A DNA stretch of 64,000 nt from NCBI RefSeq assembly GCF_025143825.1, contig NZ_CP083560.1:1054001-1118000 (forward strand). Reading direction: 5' to 3'. This document shows positions 27,916 to 35,591 of this stretch, piece after piece (positions within the stretch are counted from its first letter, which is position 1; every line of letters starts with the position of its first letter). The notes beneath the pieces were generated by a model. The model did not search any database, had not been told where the DNA came from, and saw only the letters and a program-made list of their open reading frames with translations. The stretch comes from Sulfitobacter sp. S223 (GTDB taxonomy: Bacteria; Pseudomonadota; Alphaproteobacteria; Rhodobacterales; Rhodobacteraceae). The position numbers and the translations under genes are program-made.

Positions 27916-28912
27916 GCTTCCAAAGCATGTGTACCGGCAGAGAAACGGGCTGGATTTTCAGGGGCGGGGATGGCCCTCGCGCAAATTTCAGGATGAGTTT
28001 CAAACGGCAGAATTCTGGCAAGAATATGCGGACATTTTAAATGGTGAAGCACCGCCAAAGCGGGTCAATGCCCGGAACTTCGGCGCGTTGGTCAAGGACT
28101 ATCGCAGTTCGCACCGCTATAAGAGGCTAAAGCCTCGAACTGCTCTGGATTATGATAAGTACTTGGATTTCTTTCTTTCGATCATGGCGGATGCAAATCC
28201 ATGCAATATGAAGCGGAAAGACGTTATCAAGCTTCGTGACGCAAACGCGGAGAAAGCGTACTTCGCTAATTATTCTCTGCGTGTACTTCGTGTACTCATG
28301 GAGCACTGCGTTGATTTGGGGTGGCGCGAAGCAAACCCAGCTAAAGGCGTTCCAGAGATTAAAGCTAAGAAAGTCGCACGAGAGCCTTGGCCCCGCGATT
28401 TGTTAGACGCTTACCGGAACTCTTGTCCGCTTGGCTCGCGGGAAAGGCTCGTTATGGAGCTTTGCCTCGGCACAGGGCAGAGGATCGGGGACGTTCTAGA
28501 AATGCGCTGGTCCGACATTCAAGACGGTGCGTTTGCCATACGGCAGAATAAGACGGGCAAAGAGCTTTGGGTTCCAATCCTTCCAGAACTCAACGCCGCA
28601 CTTGATGCTGCCAGCCGTCATTCAGTTTTCATCCTGACCAATGAGCGCGGCACAAACCGCTGGTCTTATCGCGGTGCCTCGCAGGCTGTCCGTAAGATTA
28701 GGGAACAGGTTGGGGCGCTGGACTTTGATATTCACAGTTGGCGCTATAACGCGGCTTGCGAGCTTCTCGAAGCTGGGTGCAGTGATGATCTCATCGCGGC
28801 TGTGACGGGGCAAAGCCCTGCGATGGTTCTGCACTATACCAAAAAAGTTCGGCAGAAGATGCGAGCCATTCAAGCACAGCAAAAGAGAACGGAACAAAAA
28901 CAGAATGTTTAG
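27902..28912 (+). pseudogene. Tyrosine integrase of element A, start codon lost
   Basis: The frame encodes a phage-type integrase with arm-binding N-terminus, catalytic GTGQRIGDVLEMRW (Arg), HSWRYNAACELLEAG (HxxR) and MVLHYTKK (Tyr). Compared with the element C copy, the ATG ACA start reads ATC CCA at 27902, and LYFQRRGWPS reads LDFQGRGWPS. From about 28000 to the stop the DNA is the same as the C copy. It could be made only from a non-standard upstream or a downstream start (GTG in the KHV codons), so it is probably inactive or weak. Adjacent to att copy 2. Confidence 0.7.
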
Positions 28913-28961
28913 ACGTTCAATCGGGCTGGATCATTCGATCTGCTAAGTCATTGAAAGTAAA

Positions 28962-29008
28962 TGGAGGCGAGTAGGAGAATCGAACTCCTGTACACGGATT
29001 TGCAATCC
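28962..29008 (-). repeat. Attachment site (partial tRNA-Cys copy 2, exact)
   Basis: 47 bases identical to 58338-58384, i.e. the tRNA-Cys 3' end through the anticodon loop (starts TGGAGGCGAGTAGGAGAATC). After GCAATCC the sequence departs, so no complete tRNA can form. It is the A/B junction. Confidence 0.9.
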
Positions 29009-29049
29009 AGTGTATTTAGCCACAAAAACAGATGCTTAGGATCAAGAAA

Positions 29050-29090
29050 GTATCAGGACATTTGGCGAACAAGAAGCGAACCTGATACCT
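29050..29090. repeat. Left-arm repeats CTGATAC of element B
   Basis: GTATCAGG (29050-29057) and CCTGATAC (29081-29088) are inverted around a 23-base spacer. The same word occurs twice near the right end (39030-39050). Likely integrase arm sites; an oriT-related hairpin is an alternative because the mob genes begin just downstream. Confidence 0.45.
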
Positions 29091-29112
29091 GCGTTTTGAC
29101 AGGCTTAAAACC

Positions 29113-29994
29113 ATGAGTGGCATGGCGTTGATCTGGGCCGCGAATGTCAAAGGTCTGAAACCAGCCGCCAAGATTGTGCTGATCCAACTGGCAGACTTCC
29201 ACAACAAAGAAACCGGCCAGTGCAATCCCAGTGCCCAGCGGTTGGCGGATGAATGCGAAATGGGCCGCGCAACGCTGTTCCGTCACATGACGACCTTGGA
29301 AGAATGCGGCCTCGTCACGCGCCACGCTCGTGGCGATGGCGAGGGCGGGCGCGGGTCCAATCAGTATGAGTTGCACCTTGATATCACGCTTGGTCCAAGC
29401 GCCCGCCCGAAGGGGGGCGTGAGCGGCCCTGATGGAGTTGAGTCTCAAAATGAGACGGGGGGAAACGTCTCAAAAATGCGGGGGAAAAGTCCCAGCGTTG
29501 AGACGGGGGTAGTCTCAAATCGGGACAGAAACCTTACCATTGAACCTGTAAAAGAACCTCCTTCGCGCAAGCGCGAGGCGGCGGAGGATGAAGAAGCTGA
29601 GAAGATTTTGGCAGCATATCCACCCGACCGACTGCGGAACAAGGCGGCGTGCCTTGCCCAGATCGAAGAGGCCTTGAAGGACGGGATCGCACCGGAGGAT
29701 ATGCTGCAAGCCGTCCAAGCCTACGCCACCGACAGCGCAGGGTTCACCCGGTCCAAGGTCTGCTTTTCCGACAACTGGTTTCAGTCACGGCGCTGGCAGG
29801 CCTATGTCGAGAAGCAGGCAGAAGACCGAGAGAAGGCGGCAGCGTTGCAGGCCGATCATCATGCGCGGCTGGCCGGCTGGATCTGTGACTGCAGCCCGAT
29901 GTGCAAACACATCACAGCTCCGCAGGTGACGGTGTTGCTCGCCTCAAAGCTGGTGACGCAAGCGCAAATCCAAGCCGCTGGCCTTAGATCATGA
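29113..29994 (+). CDS. Helix-turn-helix replication-initiator-like protein
   Basis: A 293-residue protein. Residues 5-100 form a winged-helix domain of the HTH_36 type often seen in plasmid and island replication or regulatory proteins (KIVLIQLADFHNKETGQC, SAQRLADECEMGRATLFRHM, LEECGLVTRHARG). A charged linker and a C-terminal helical part with clustered Cys/His (WICDCSPMCKH) follow. It overlaps mobC by 4 bases (ATGA), placing it first in the mob operon. Function as initiator or regulator of the mob genes is inferred. Confidence 0.6.
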   Translation: MSGMALIWAANVKGLKPAAKIVLIQLADFHNKETGQCNPSAQRLADECEMGRATLFRHMTTLEECGLVTRHARGDGEGGRGSNQYELHLDITLGPSARPKGGVSGPDGVESQNETGGNVSKMRGKSPSVETGVVSNRDRNLTIEPVKEPPSRKREAAEDEEAEKILAAYPPDRLRNKAACLAQIEEALKDGIAPEDMLQAVQAYATDSAGFTRSKVCFSDNWFQSRRWQAYVEKQAEDREKAAALQADHHARLAGWICDCSPMCKHITAPQVTVLLASKLVTQAQIQAAGLRS

Positions 29995-30461
29995 CCACAA
30001 CCGATCCGACCACAGAGCAAACAGCAAGGTTACCCACCGATTACATCGGCGGGACTTGTGAGGGGCGGCCTGCCTCCCCTTCAAACCCCAACCAGACGCG
30101 CGACGAGCGCGTCAAAGAGGGCCTTTCCGAGACTGTGATCTTTCGATGCACAGTTGCGGAGAAGGCAGCACTTGTCGCCAAGGCAGACGCGGCTGGACTG
30201 CCCAACGCCACGCTGATGCGAGAGGCCTTGGGGCTGGTCCAAGCGCGGCGGCGCAAGCCCGTGCCGCGTGTTGATCCGCTTTTGACCGTTGCCGTTGCCC
30301 GTGTCGGGGGCAACCTCAACCAACTCGCTCGCTGGATCAACGGGGCCGTTAAATCTGGCCGCGCAAGCAACATTGACGCCCTCAAGGTCAGCGTGCGCCT
30401 TGCCGCGATAGAACGCCAGCTTGCGCAGATCATTGGCCAGCACAGTGAGGGCCAGCAATGA
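29991..30461 (+). CDS. mobC: Mobilization accessory protein MobC
   Basis: A 156-residue DNA-binding relaxosome subunit. The region ETVIFRCTVAEKAALVAKAD (ribbon-helix-helix) and the MobC block VAVARVGGNLNQLARWIN are typical of MobC, which helps the relaxase open oriT. Start overlaps the upstream stop and its own end overlaps mobA, so the three genes form a tightly coupled operon. oriT is probably nearby but I could not identify it. Confidence 0.85.
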   Translation: MTTTDPTTEQTARLPTDYIGGTCEGRPASPSNPNQTRDERVKEGLSETVIFRCTVAEKAALVAKADAAGLPNATLMREALGLVQARRRKPVPRVDPLLTVAVARVGGNLNQLARWINGAVKSGRASNIDALKVSVRLAAIERQLAQIIGQHSEGQQ

Positions 30462-32026
30462 TTATCTCGTTCTTTTCGTCCGGCACAGGCGGCGGTGCGG
30501 CCCCGGTGAATTACCTGACTGCGCGAGAGGTTTTGGCCTACGATGAAAACCGCAATTTGATCCGCGATGACTACGGCCAGCCGCAGACCAAAATCCGCGA
30601 CCCGCTGCCCGAAGTTCTGCACGGCAATCCCGACCGGACGCGGGATTTGATTGACGCCAGCGCAAACAAATGGAGCTACACCGCTGGCGTGGTTAGCTTT
30701 GCGGACAGCGACCAGCCTTCTGAGGACGCCCAGCAAGAGGCCATTGAGCTATTTGAGGCTCTGGCCTTTGCGGGGCTTGAGGCAGATCAATATGACTGCC
30801 TTTGGGTGCGCCACGTCCACGAGGGCAATGTGGAGCTGCACTTTTGCACGCCGCGTTTGGAACTGGCGACGGGCAGGGCACTGAATGTCGCACCGCCGGG
30901 GCATGAGACGGCGTTCAGCACATTGCGCGACGTGTTAAACAAGACCCATGGTTGGGCCGACCCGATGGAGCCTGACCTTGCCCGCGATTTCAAACTGGTG
31001 CGCGAAAGTGCTGAGCGTGCCGAGGCCCGTCAGGTCATCGTGTCCGCGCTATATGACCAGATTGACGCGGGCCTGATCACCGACCGTGCATCCATGGTCG
31101 CCTTCTTTGAAGACACAGGCTTCGAGGTCACGCGCCAAGCCGCAAAATCAATCAGTGTACGCGACCCTGAATTTTCAAAACCGTTCAAACTCGAAGGCGT
31201 TCTCACCCATGAAAACTGGTCCCCAACCCGACACGCAGAAATCGCGGCTGAGTATGAAACTGGCGCAGATGCAAAAAGAACAAGAAGACTTGATGGCATC
31301 TCACATGACAGCCTTCGTGCAGACCTCGCAGACCATGTTGAACGACGCGCAGACTACAATGAAGAACGATACGGCGCACTTTCTGTTTCACAACAGGAAC
31401 TTGTTCGAGGAACGGATCGAATTGATCAAGAATTGGCTGAGGTTCTCACCTTGGATCATCACGGGGATCATCGTGACGGGGATCGCCTTGATGATGGTCG
31501 CGAGCTGGCTTTGGACAGTCCAGCTGACACGCTCGGAACTGACGGAGCTGGGCCTGACGCGGATCGACAGGGAGGACGGGACATGGCTGGTGCTGGACCC
31601 GACCAAGATGCGCCTGAGGACTTGCATGCTGGGCGGCAGATCAGTGACCTGCATCAAGATCGAGGAGAATTAGATGGCACCCCCCCTGACAGCCTTGGAA
31701 CGCGACTTGCTCGCCTGCGTCGAGCGGTTGGTGACGGCCTGCGAGGTCTCAGCGCAGGAATTGAACGGGTTAGAGGCACGCTCGACGACGAGGATGCAGA
31801 GCCAGATGGATGGATTGGCCGCCTGCGTGTCGGTGCTCATTCAATCGCAAACGGCATCCGTGGATGCGTTGAACGGCTTGTTGAGCGAGGGGCAGAGCTA
31901 CGGGACGCTGCGCACGCAACTAGAGACGAGCTTGAAACTAGTGAAGGCCGCCGAGAAGCAGTTGAAAGAGACCTAGACGCCGCAAGGGAGCGGGAAGCGG
32001 ACCTGAGTCATGGCTACGGATTATAG
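30458..32026 (+). CDS. mobA: Relaxase MobA
   Basis: A 522-residue relaxase that nicks oriT and pilots the strand during conjugation. The N-terminal domain (about 1-260) carries the metal-binding-like block RHVHEGNVELHFCTPRLE and an NYLTAREVLAYDEN start region. The C-terminal half is very rich in Asp, Glu, Arg and Gly (for example HHGDHRDGDRLDDG), an unusual composition explained by two other genes being read from the same DNA in another frame (31209-31976). The start overlaps mobC by 4 bases. A Tyr or His nucleophile could not be assigned with confidence. Confidence 0.85.
   Translation: MIISFFSSGTGGGAAPVNYLTAREVLAYDENRNLIRDDYGQPQTKIRDPLPEVLHGNPDRTRDLIDASANKWSYTAGVVSFADSDQPSEDAQQEAIELFEALAFAGLEADQYDCLWVRHVHEGNVELHFCTPRLELATGRALNVAPPGHETAFSTLRDVLNKTHGWADPMEPDLARDFKLVRESAERAEARQVIVSALYDQIDAGLITDRASMVAFFEDTGFEVTRQAAKSISVRDPEFSKPFKLEGVLTHENWSPTRHAEIAAEYETGADAKRTRRLDGISHDSLRADLADHVERRADYNEERYGALSVSQQELVRGTDRIDQELAEVLTLDHHGDHRDGDRLDDGRELALDSPADTLGTDGAGPDADRQGGRDMAGAGPDQDAPEDLHAGRQISDLHQDRGELDGTPPDSLGTRLARLRRAVGDGLRGLSAGIERVRGTLDDEDAEPDGWIGRLRVGAHSIANGIRGCVERLVERGAELRDAAHATRDELETSEGRREAVERDLDAAREREADLSHGYGL
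31209..31673 (+). CDS. MobB/MbeB-like protein nested inside mobA
   Basis: Read in a different frame wholly within mobA. From the ATG at 31209 it encodes 154 residues: a helical start (KSRLSMKLAQMQKEQEDLM), a long amphipathic segment, then one membrane helix (WIITGIIVTGIALMMVASWL) and a soluble tail. This matches the size, order and topology of MbeB/MobB of ColE1-type plasmids, which likewise lies inside mobA and stabilises the relaxosome at the membrane. An earlier in-frame start at 31086 is less likely because its extra residues look random. Confidence 0.75.
   Translation: MKTGPQPDTQKSRLSMKLAQMQKEQEDLMASHMTAFVQTSQTMLNDAQTTMKNDTAHFLFHNRNLFEERIELIKNWLRFSPWIITGIIVTGIALMMVASWLWTVQLTRSELTELGLTRIDREDGTWLVLDPTKMRLRTCMLGGRSVTCIKIEEN
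31674..31976 (+). CDS. MobD/MbeD-like protein nested inside mobA
   Basis: A 100-residue helical protein starting immediately after the MobB-like stop and in the same frame, still inside mobA. It begins MAPPLTALERDLLACVERLV and continues as a coiled-coil-like helix (LAACVSVLIQSQTASVDALN) ending in KLVKAAEKQLKET. Position and character fit MbeD/MobD of ColE1-type systems. Sequence alone would not be diagnostic; the arrangement is. Confidence 0.7.
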   Translation: MAPPLTALERDLLACVERLVTACEVSAQELNGLEARSTTRMQSQMDGLAACVSVLIQSQTASVDALNGLLSEGQSYGTLRTQLETSLKLVKAAEKQLKET

Positions 32027-32041
32027 AATGAAAGGACGAAG

Positions 32042-32326
32042 ATGCGCTTAGACCATGAAATTTTCACCATGAGTTTTGCTCAGGCACGAGATATTGGGAT
32101 CGACTATCGGGACTATGAAAAAGTTGATTGCTTGCCGACTGGTATGCCCTTGACGGCCATTGCGGGCGTTTGGGGAAACTATGTCAACATCCGTTGCTTG
32201 TTTGAGGATGGTGACGGTAATCGGTACCTGCGGATTATTCATCGATGGGGTGACGCAGGCTACATCGTGAAAGAGTTGGGCATTGATGCCAAGGATATTC
32301 AGGTCGGACAGGTGTTCCGTTTGTGA
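32042..32326 (+). CDS. Hypothetical protein, 94 residues
   Basis: Starts 15 bases after mobA with GGACGAAG before the ATG. Small, soluble, mixed alpha/beta, with a regular strand pattern such as LTAIAGVWGNYVNIRCLFED and NRYLRIIHRWGDAGY. No family recognised. Likely co-transcribed with the mob genes. Confidence 0.6.
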   Translation: MRLDHEIFTMSFAQARDIGIDYRDYEKVDCLPTGMPLTAIAGVWGNYVNIRCLFEDGDGNRYLRIIHRWGDAGYIVKELGIDAKDIQVGQVFRL

Positions 32327-32496
32327 TTCAATGGCGAAACGGCCAAGTAATCTATTCCGTCTTTTTTTGACGCTTGGAACCCGGGTTTTGGCGATGGGGG
32401 CTAGGTTCCAAGCTGTCTGCTCAACGCATTGATGGGTTGAAGTCTAGTGATTTATGTTTAGCAATAGCGATCGGCTGGCATTTTAGAAGCGGTAAC

Positions 32497-33633
32497 ATGA
32501 AATACGAGTGTCAGAGAGCGAAAGCAAAGCGGTTGAGATTAGCCGCGCGTCGAACACTGCGAGCTGAAATTCGTAAGGACATATTGTTCGGTCGCCTTCA
32601 GAGGCTGCCAGAGCGGTTCCGCGGCGTTGTTAGCTTTGAGTGTCCGGAAGTTCTGTCAATTGACCGGAATTTTAACCAAACGATCCAGTTTTTTCTGGAG
32701 CTTAAGCAGCTTTCCAAGCAGATCATGAAACGCCGCGAATACCGAAAAACTACCCCAGTTCACTACTCGATTGGTCTCGAAAATCTTGAAACCATTTCTG
32801 TGCGCTGCGCGATTATTTTAGCGGCAGAGATTGACCGATTGCGGCGTGTCGCCGGCGACGAATTATTTTATCAAGGTAAGGTCGAGGATGACAGCGAGCC
32901 AATCTCATTGCTACGTCAACTTGGTGTCTTTCGGTTAATCGGAAATCTCAAGGAAGGTAGCGCAGTGGAAGAAACGGCTGTAGCGGTTCATGGGCATCGG
33001 ACCGCCATACCGTTAATGTCTGGCCTTAACTGCGATGAGGAAAAATTTCTTGGATTTGAAAAATCTGTCAGGCAAATTTTTGAGGAGTTTCAAACTACTG
33101 ACTTTGTTCACAGCAGCATGGCGGAGGCGATGCTCAATGCTACAAATCATGCGTACCTAAGCAAATATTCGCTTGAATACCCGAGCTGTGGAAAACGTTG
33201 GTGGGCAGCCGCTGTAATGGACGCTGATCGATCAGAGCTTAAGGTCATTATCTATGATCAAGGACATGGAATTGCCAAGACGTTGCCAACATCTGGCCTT
33301 GTTGAGAATATAGAGGTGGCCATTGGTAAGCTTCTGGGAAAGTTGACGAAACTTGTTGATACTCCGGAAGAAATCATGGTGAAGGCAGCCTTGGAGGCAG
33401 CCCGAACCAGAACCGGTGACGACAAGAGAGGCAAGGGCTTCAAGGATATACAGGCCCCGGTCAAAGAAGTGAGTGGTTCGACGCTGCGGATCACAAGTGG
33501 TCAAGCACAAGTGACACTTGCGGACGGTTGTGATACTGTTTCTTTACCACTCGAGCACCATATAGGTGGTACACTGATAGAATGGATCTTCCCGATCCAG
33601 AGCTTTCAGAGAAATTTAACGGAGGCGGCATGA
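32497..33633 (+). CDS. GHKL-type ATPase (HATPase fold), first gene of a three-gene operon
   Basis: From the ATG at 32497 the protein has 378 residues. The N-terminal 210 residues are Arg/Lys-rich and helical, family unknown. The C-terminal part shows Bergerat-fold motifs: N box EAMLNATNHAY, G1 box IYDQGHGI, a G2-like DKRGKGFKDI and a closing GGTLIEW strand. It lacks any histidine phosphotransfer domain, so it is not a normal sensor kinase. An in-frame TTG at 32374 would add 41 residues without clear features. The next gene starts within its stop (ATGA). It pairs with a STAS-like protein, echoing anti-sigma switch pairs, and with a membrane protein. Confidence 0.75.
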   Translation: MKYECQRAKAKRLRLAARRTLRAEIRKDILFGRLQRLPERFRGVVSFECPEVLSIDRNFNQTIQFFLELKQLSKQIMKRREYRKTTPVHYSIGLENLETISVRCAIILAAEIDRLRRVAGDELFYQGKVEDDSEPISLLRQLGVFRLIGNLKEGSAVEETAVAVHGHRTAIPLMSGLNCDEEKFLGFEKSVRQIFEEFQTTDFVHSSMAEAMLNATNHAYLSKYSLEYPSCGKRWWAAAVMDADRSELKVIIYDQGHGIAKTLPTSGLVENIEVAIGKLLGKLTKLVDTPEEIMVKAALEAARTRTGDDKRGKGFKDIQAPVKEVSGSTLRITSGQAQVTLADGCDTVSLPLEHHIGGTLIEWIFPIQSFQRNLTEAA

Positions 33634-33965
33634 TGGTTGTCAACATCGCTGAAGACTTTTCAAGGGTTCCGGCAGGCCGTTATCATCCTAAGGATGGTAA
33701 CCGAACGGGCGAACGCTTCAGAAACGAGTTTCTGAAGAAATTTTTGGACGAAAGCGAAGAAGAAATTAAAATCAACCTTGATGGGGCCGTAGGCTATCCG
33801 TCTTCCTTTTTGGAGGAGGCGTTCGGAGGTCTTGTAAGAGATGGATTCACTCTCGAGGTGCTGAAAAAACGCTTGTCGATCACGACGACAGAAGCGCGCA
33901 AGAACCGCTATATCGCCCAGATTTGGCAATATATCGAGGAAGCCAAAGACAAAGCAGTTGCTTGA
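33630..33965 (+). CDS. STAS-like (DUF4325-type) protein
   Basis: A 111-residue protein beginning MMVVNIAEDFSRVPAGRY; a strong GGAGG site (33621) precedes the two adjacent ATGs (33630, 33633). The core INLDGAVGYPSSFLEEAFGG is the typical strand-loop-helix of STAS-like DUF4325 proteins, with a Ser pair where SpoIIAA-type proteins are phosphorylated. Such proteins often stand next to GHKL ATPases, as here. It likely serves as the switch partner of the upstream ATPase; phosphorylation is inferred, not seen. Confidence 0.75.
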   Translation: MMVVNIAEDFSRVPAGRYHPKDGNRTGERFRNEFLKKFLDESEEEIKINLDGAVGYPSSFLEEAFGGLVRDGFTLEVLKKRLSITTTEARKNRYIAQIWQYIEEAKDKAVA

Positions 33966-34437
33966 CACCATTGGTCAAGGTCTCGGAATCTTTGCCATCG
34001 CCTTCCTCGGCGGCTTGGCAGGGGCCGTTGCGAAACACGTATTTTCATTTCGAGGTAAACGCGTTGATCACAAGACCGCTTCGCGTGACACACTTGAAGA
34101 TCTCATTGTTGAAGTACTTGATGAGGTACGTGTTTTGGCGGTGGACTATTGGTCCGTTGACGAATGTGACGAACAGAAGGCTTCAGGTGCACGGTTAGTC
34201 GCCCTCTGCGACACCCTACCAGAGCTTTATTTGGAACTGTTTGACAACGATATTGAGACAACGCGCGGTCTGGATATCAAACTCAACCGCTTGTCCCGTG
34301 TGATTACCGGCGGAACCTTCCAGCAATCGGACAGGAAACTAGACCACTCGGTTATTTCCGAGATGGAGAGGCATCTAATGTCTTTGATGGTTGAAGTTCG
34401 CTTGAAAAAAGCACGCTTACCATACCCATGGTACTAA
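33958..34437 (+). CDS. Single-pass membrane protein, third gene of the GHKL/STAS operon
   Basis: A 159-residue protein with TTG start overlapping the STAS-like stop by 8 bases. Residues 5-30 are a membrane helix (GLGIFAIAFLGGLAGAVAKH), followed by a basic turn and a helical cytoplasmic domain (DTLEDLIVEVLDEVRVLAVD; ERHLMSLMVEVRLKKARLP). No enzymatic motif is visible. In a switch-type system it would be the membrane output or anchor. Family not recognised. Confidence 0.65.
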   Translation: MLDTIGQGLGIFAIAFLGGLAGAVAKHVFSFRGKRVDHKTASRDTLEDLIVEVLDEVRVLAVDYWSVDECDEQKASGARLVALCDTLPELYLELFDNDIETTRGLDIKLNRLSRVITGGTFQQSDRKLDHSVISEMERHLMSLMVEVRLKKARLPYPWY

Positions 34438-34487
34438 GAGGCATCTAGAGGCACGTCCAACCTAGGCCACTGATAACGCCAATCTAA

Positions 34488-35591
34488 TCACGTCCCAGAC
34501 TTCCTGCGATTGTCTTCTTTACAAAGCATCTGGCAATTGGCGGCGTTGGTTTTGCCCCCTGCGTGCCAAGGGTCGATGTGGTCGGCTTCCATCTCGGTGA
34601 TTGCAAAGGTTTCTTTGCAGACAGGGCAAACGCCGCCTTGACGCTCATAGGCTTCGGTTCGGTCTTTTTCGGAGAACTTGCGAATGCTGAGGTGGCGTTC
34701 CTTGCCGTCGAAGATGTAGCTATAAATGCCTGATTTTGCTGATACATCATCATCAATGAGTAGGCGCTTGACCTCATCTTCCGCCTTTGCCGAGTCGATG
34801 ACAGTCGGGCCATATTCGTTATAGAGCGGTCCCCACGGGACACCCTTCATTTGGTTACGATATTTTGGGAAACACGCCTCAGCCCATTCGATGACAGCTT
34901 GGAAATAGTCCCAAAGCTCTTTGGCTGATTGCTCTTTTTGATGGTCCGACATGTATTGTTCGATGTTACCATCTGGCGCGTGCCACTTGATAGCCGTCTC
35001 AAGATATTTTTGGCGAATGGCTTCACCCGTTAGATATTTTGTTCCGATAGCCTGAGCGGGACAGTTCCGTTTGCTAAACCATTTTTTGGCGTCTGTGACC
35101 CATTCACCGTGAAAAACAGCGTTACGGAGTTCTTGGTCTGATAGTTCTGCACCCGCGATGTTGATCGTCTGGAACCACTCCAACTTTTCAGTATCCGTCC
35201 CGCTGCAAAGGTAAACGGTGAGGGGATAGTCGAGTAATCTTTCTTGCTCGTCGTCTTGCAGGTTGTGAAACGCGCGTTTCTGCTCGAAAGAGCCGATCTG
35301 CACCGAAAAATCACCGTTCACATATTGGCACAGGGAAATGGTGCGTTGTTGTCCGTCGATGATCTCGAACTCGCCATTTTCACGCACGGCCCAATACATG
35401 ACGTTGAGGGGGAAGCCTTTGGAGGCCGTGTCAATTACCGCATCACGCTGCGCATCCTTATAGACAAACTCCCGTTGAAAGGGTGGCCGGATATCCAGCT
35501 TGCCGCCGTAGCCCGTGACGCCACCTTCGGTGTTGTCGGTGTAATCTTCGCTTAGCTCGCGAACGGTGATTTCTTGGAGAACAATCTTCAT
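34488..35591 (-). CDS. DUF262 (GmrSD/ParB-like) protein with C-terminal HNH nuclease
   Basis: A 367-residue protein. Residues 1-230 show the DUF262 fold: RPPFQREFVYKDAQRDAVID and the hallmark EIIDGQQRTISLCQY, a ParB-related nucleotidase domain found in modification-dependent restriction enzymes. The C-terminus is an HNH nuclease with zinc ligands: GGVCPVCKETFAITEMEADH, then DPWHAGGKTNAANCQMLC. Its start overlaps the stop of the adjacent methylase by 4 bases, so the two are co-expressed. Expected to cut foreign DNA lacking (or bearing) the methylase mark; direction of this dependence is unknown. Confidence 0.85.
   Translation of the reverse strand: MKIVLQEITVRELSEDYTDNTEGGVTGYGGKLDIRPPFQREFVYKDAQRDAVIDTASKGFPLNVMYWAVRENGEFEIIDGQQRTISLCQYVNGDFSVQIGSFEQKRAFHNLQDDEQERLLDYPLTVYLCSGTDTEKLEWFQTINIAGAELSDQELRNAVFHGEWVTDAKKWFSKRNCPAQAIGTKYLTGEAIRQKYLETAIKWHAPDGNIEQYMSDHQKEQSAKELWDYFQAVIEWAEACFPKYRNQMKGVPWGPLYNEYGPTVIDSAKAEDEVKRLLIDDDVSAKSGIYSYIFDGKERHLSIRKFSEKDRTEAYERQGGVCPVCKETFAITEMEADHIDPWHAGGKTNAANCQMLCKEDNRRKSGT

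Larger units (their letters stand above)
24611..28961. mobile_element. Integrative element A in the tRNA-Cys accretion
   Basis: Bounded on the left by a decayed copy of the tRNA-Cys 3' part (24611) and on the right by an exact copy (28962), with an integrase reading toward the right boundary. Cargo: SNase-like protein and ATP-grasp enzyme. The left att copy is mutated and the integrase lacks its ATG, so the element is probably immobile. Confidence 0.65.

Noticed and set aside
30041-30736. Minus-strand frame of 231 codons over mobC/mobA
   Set aside because: Shadow frame with no motif; the plus-strand mob genes explain the sequence.
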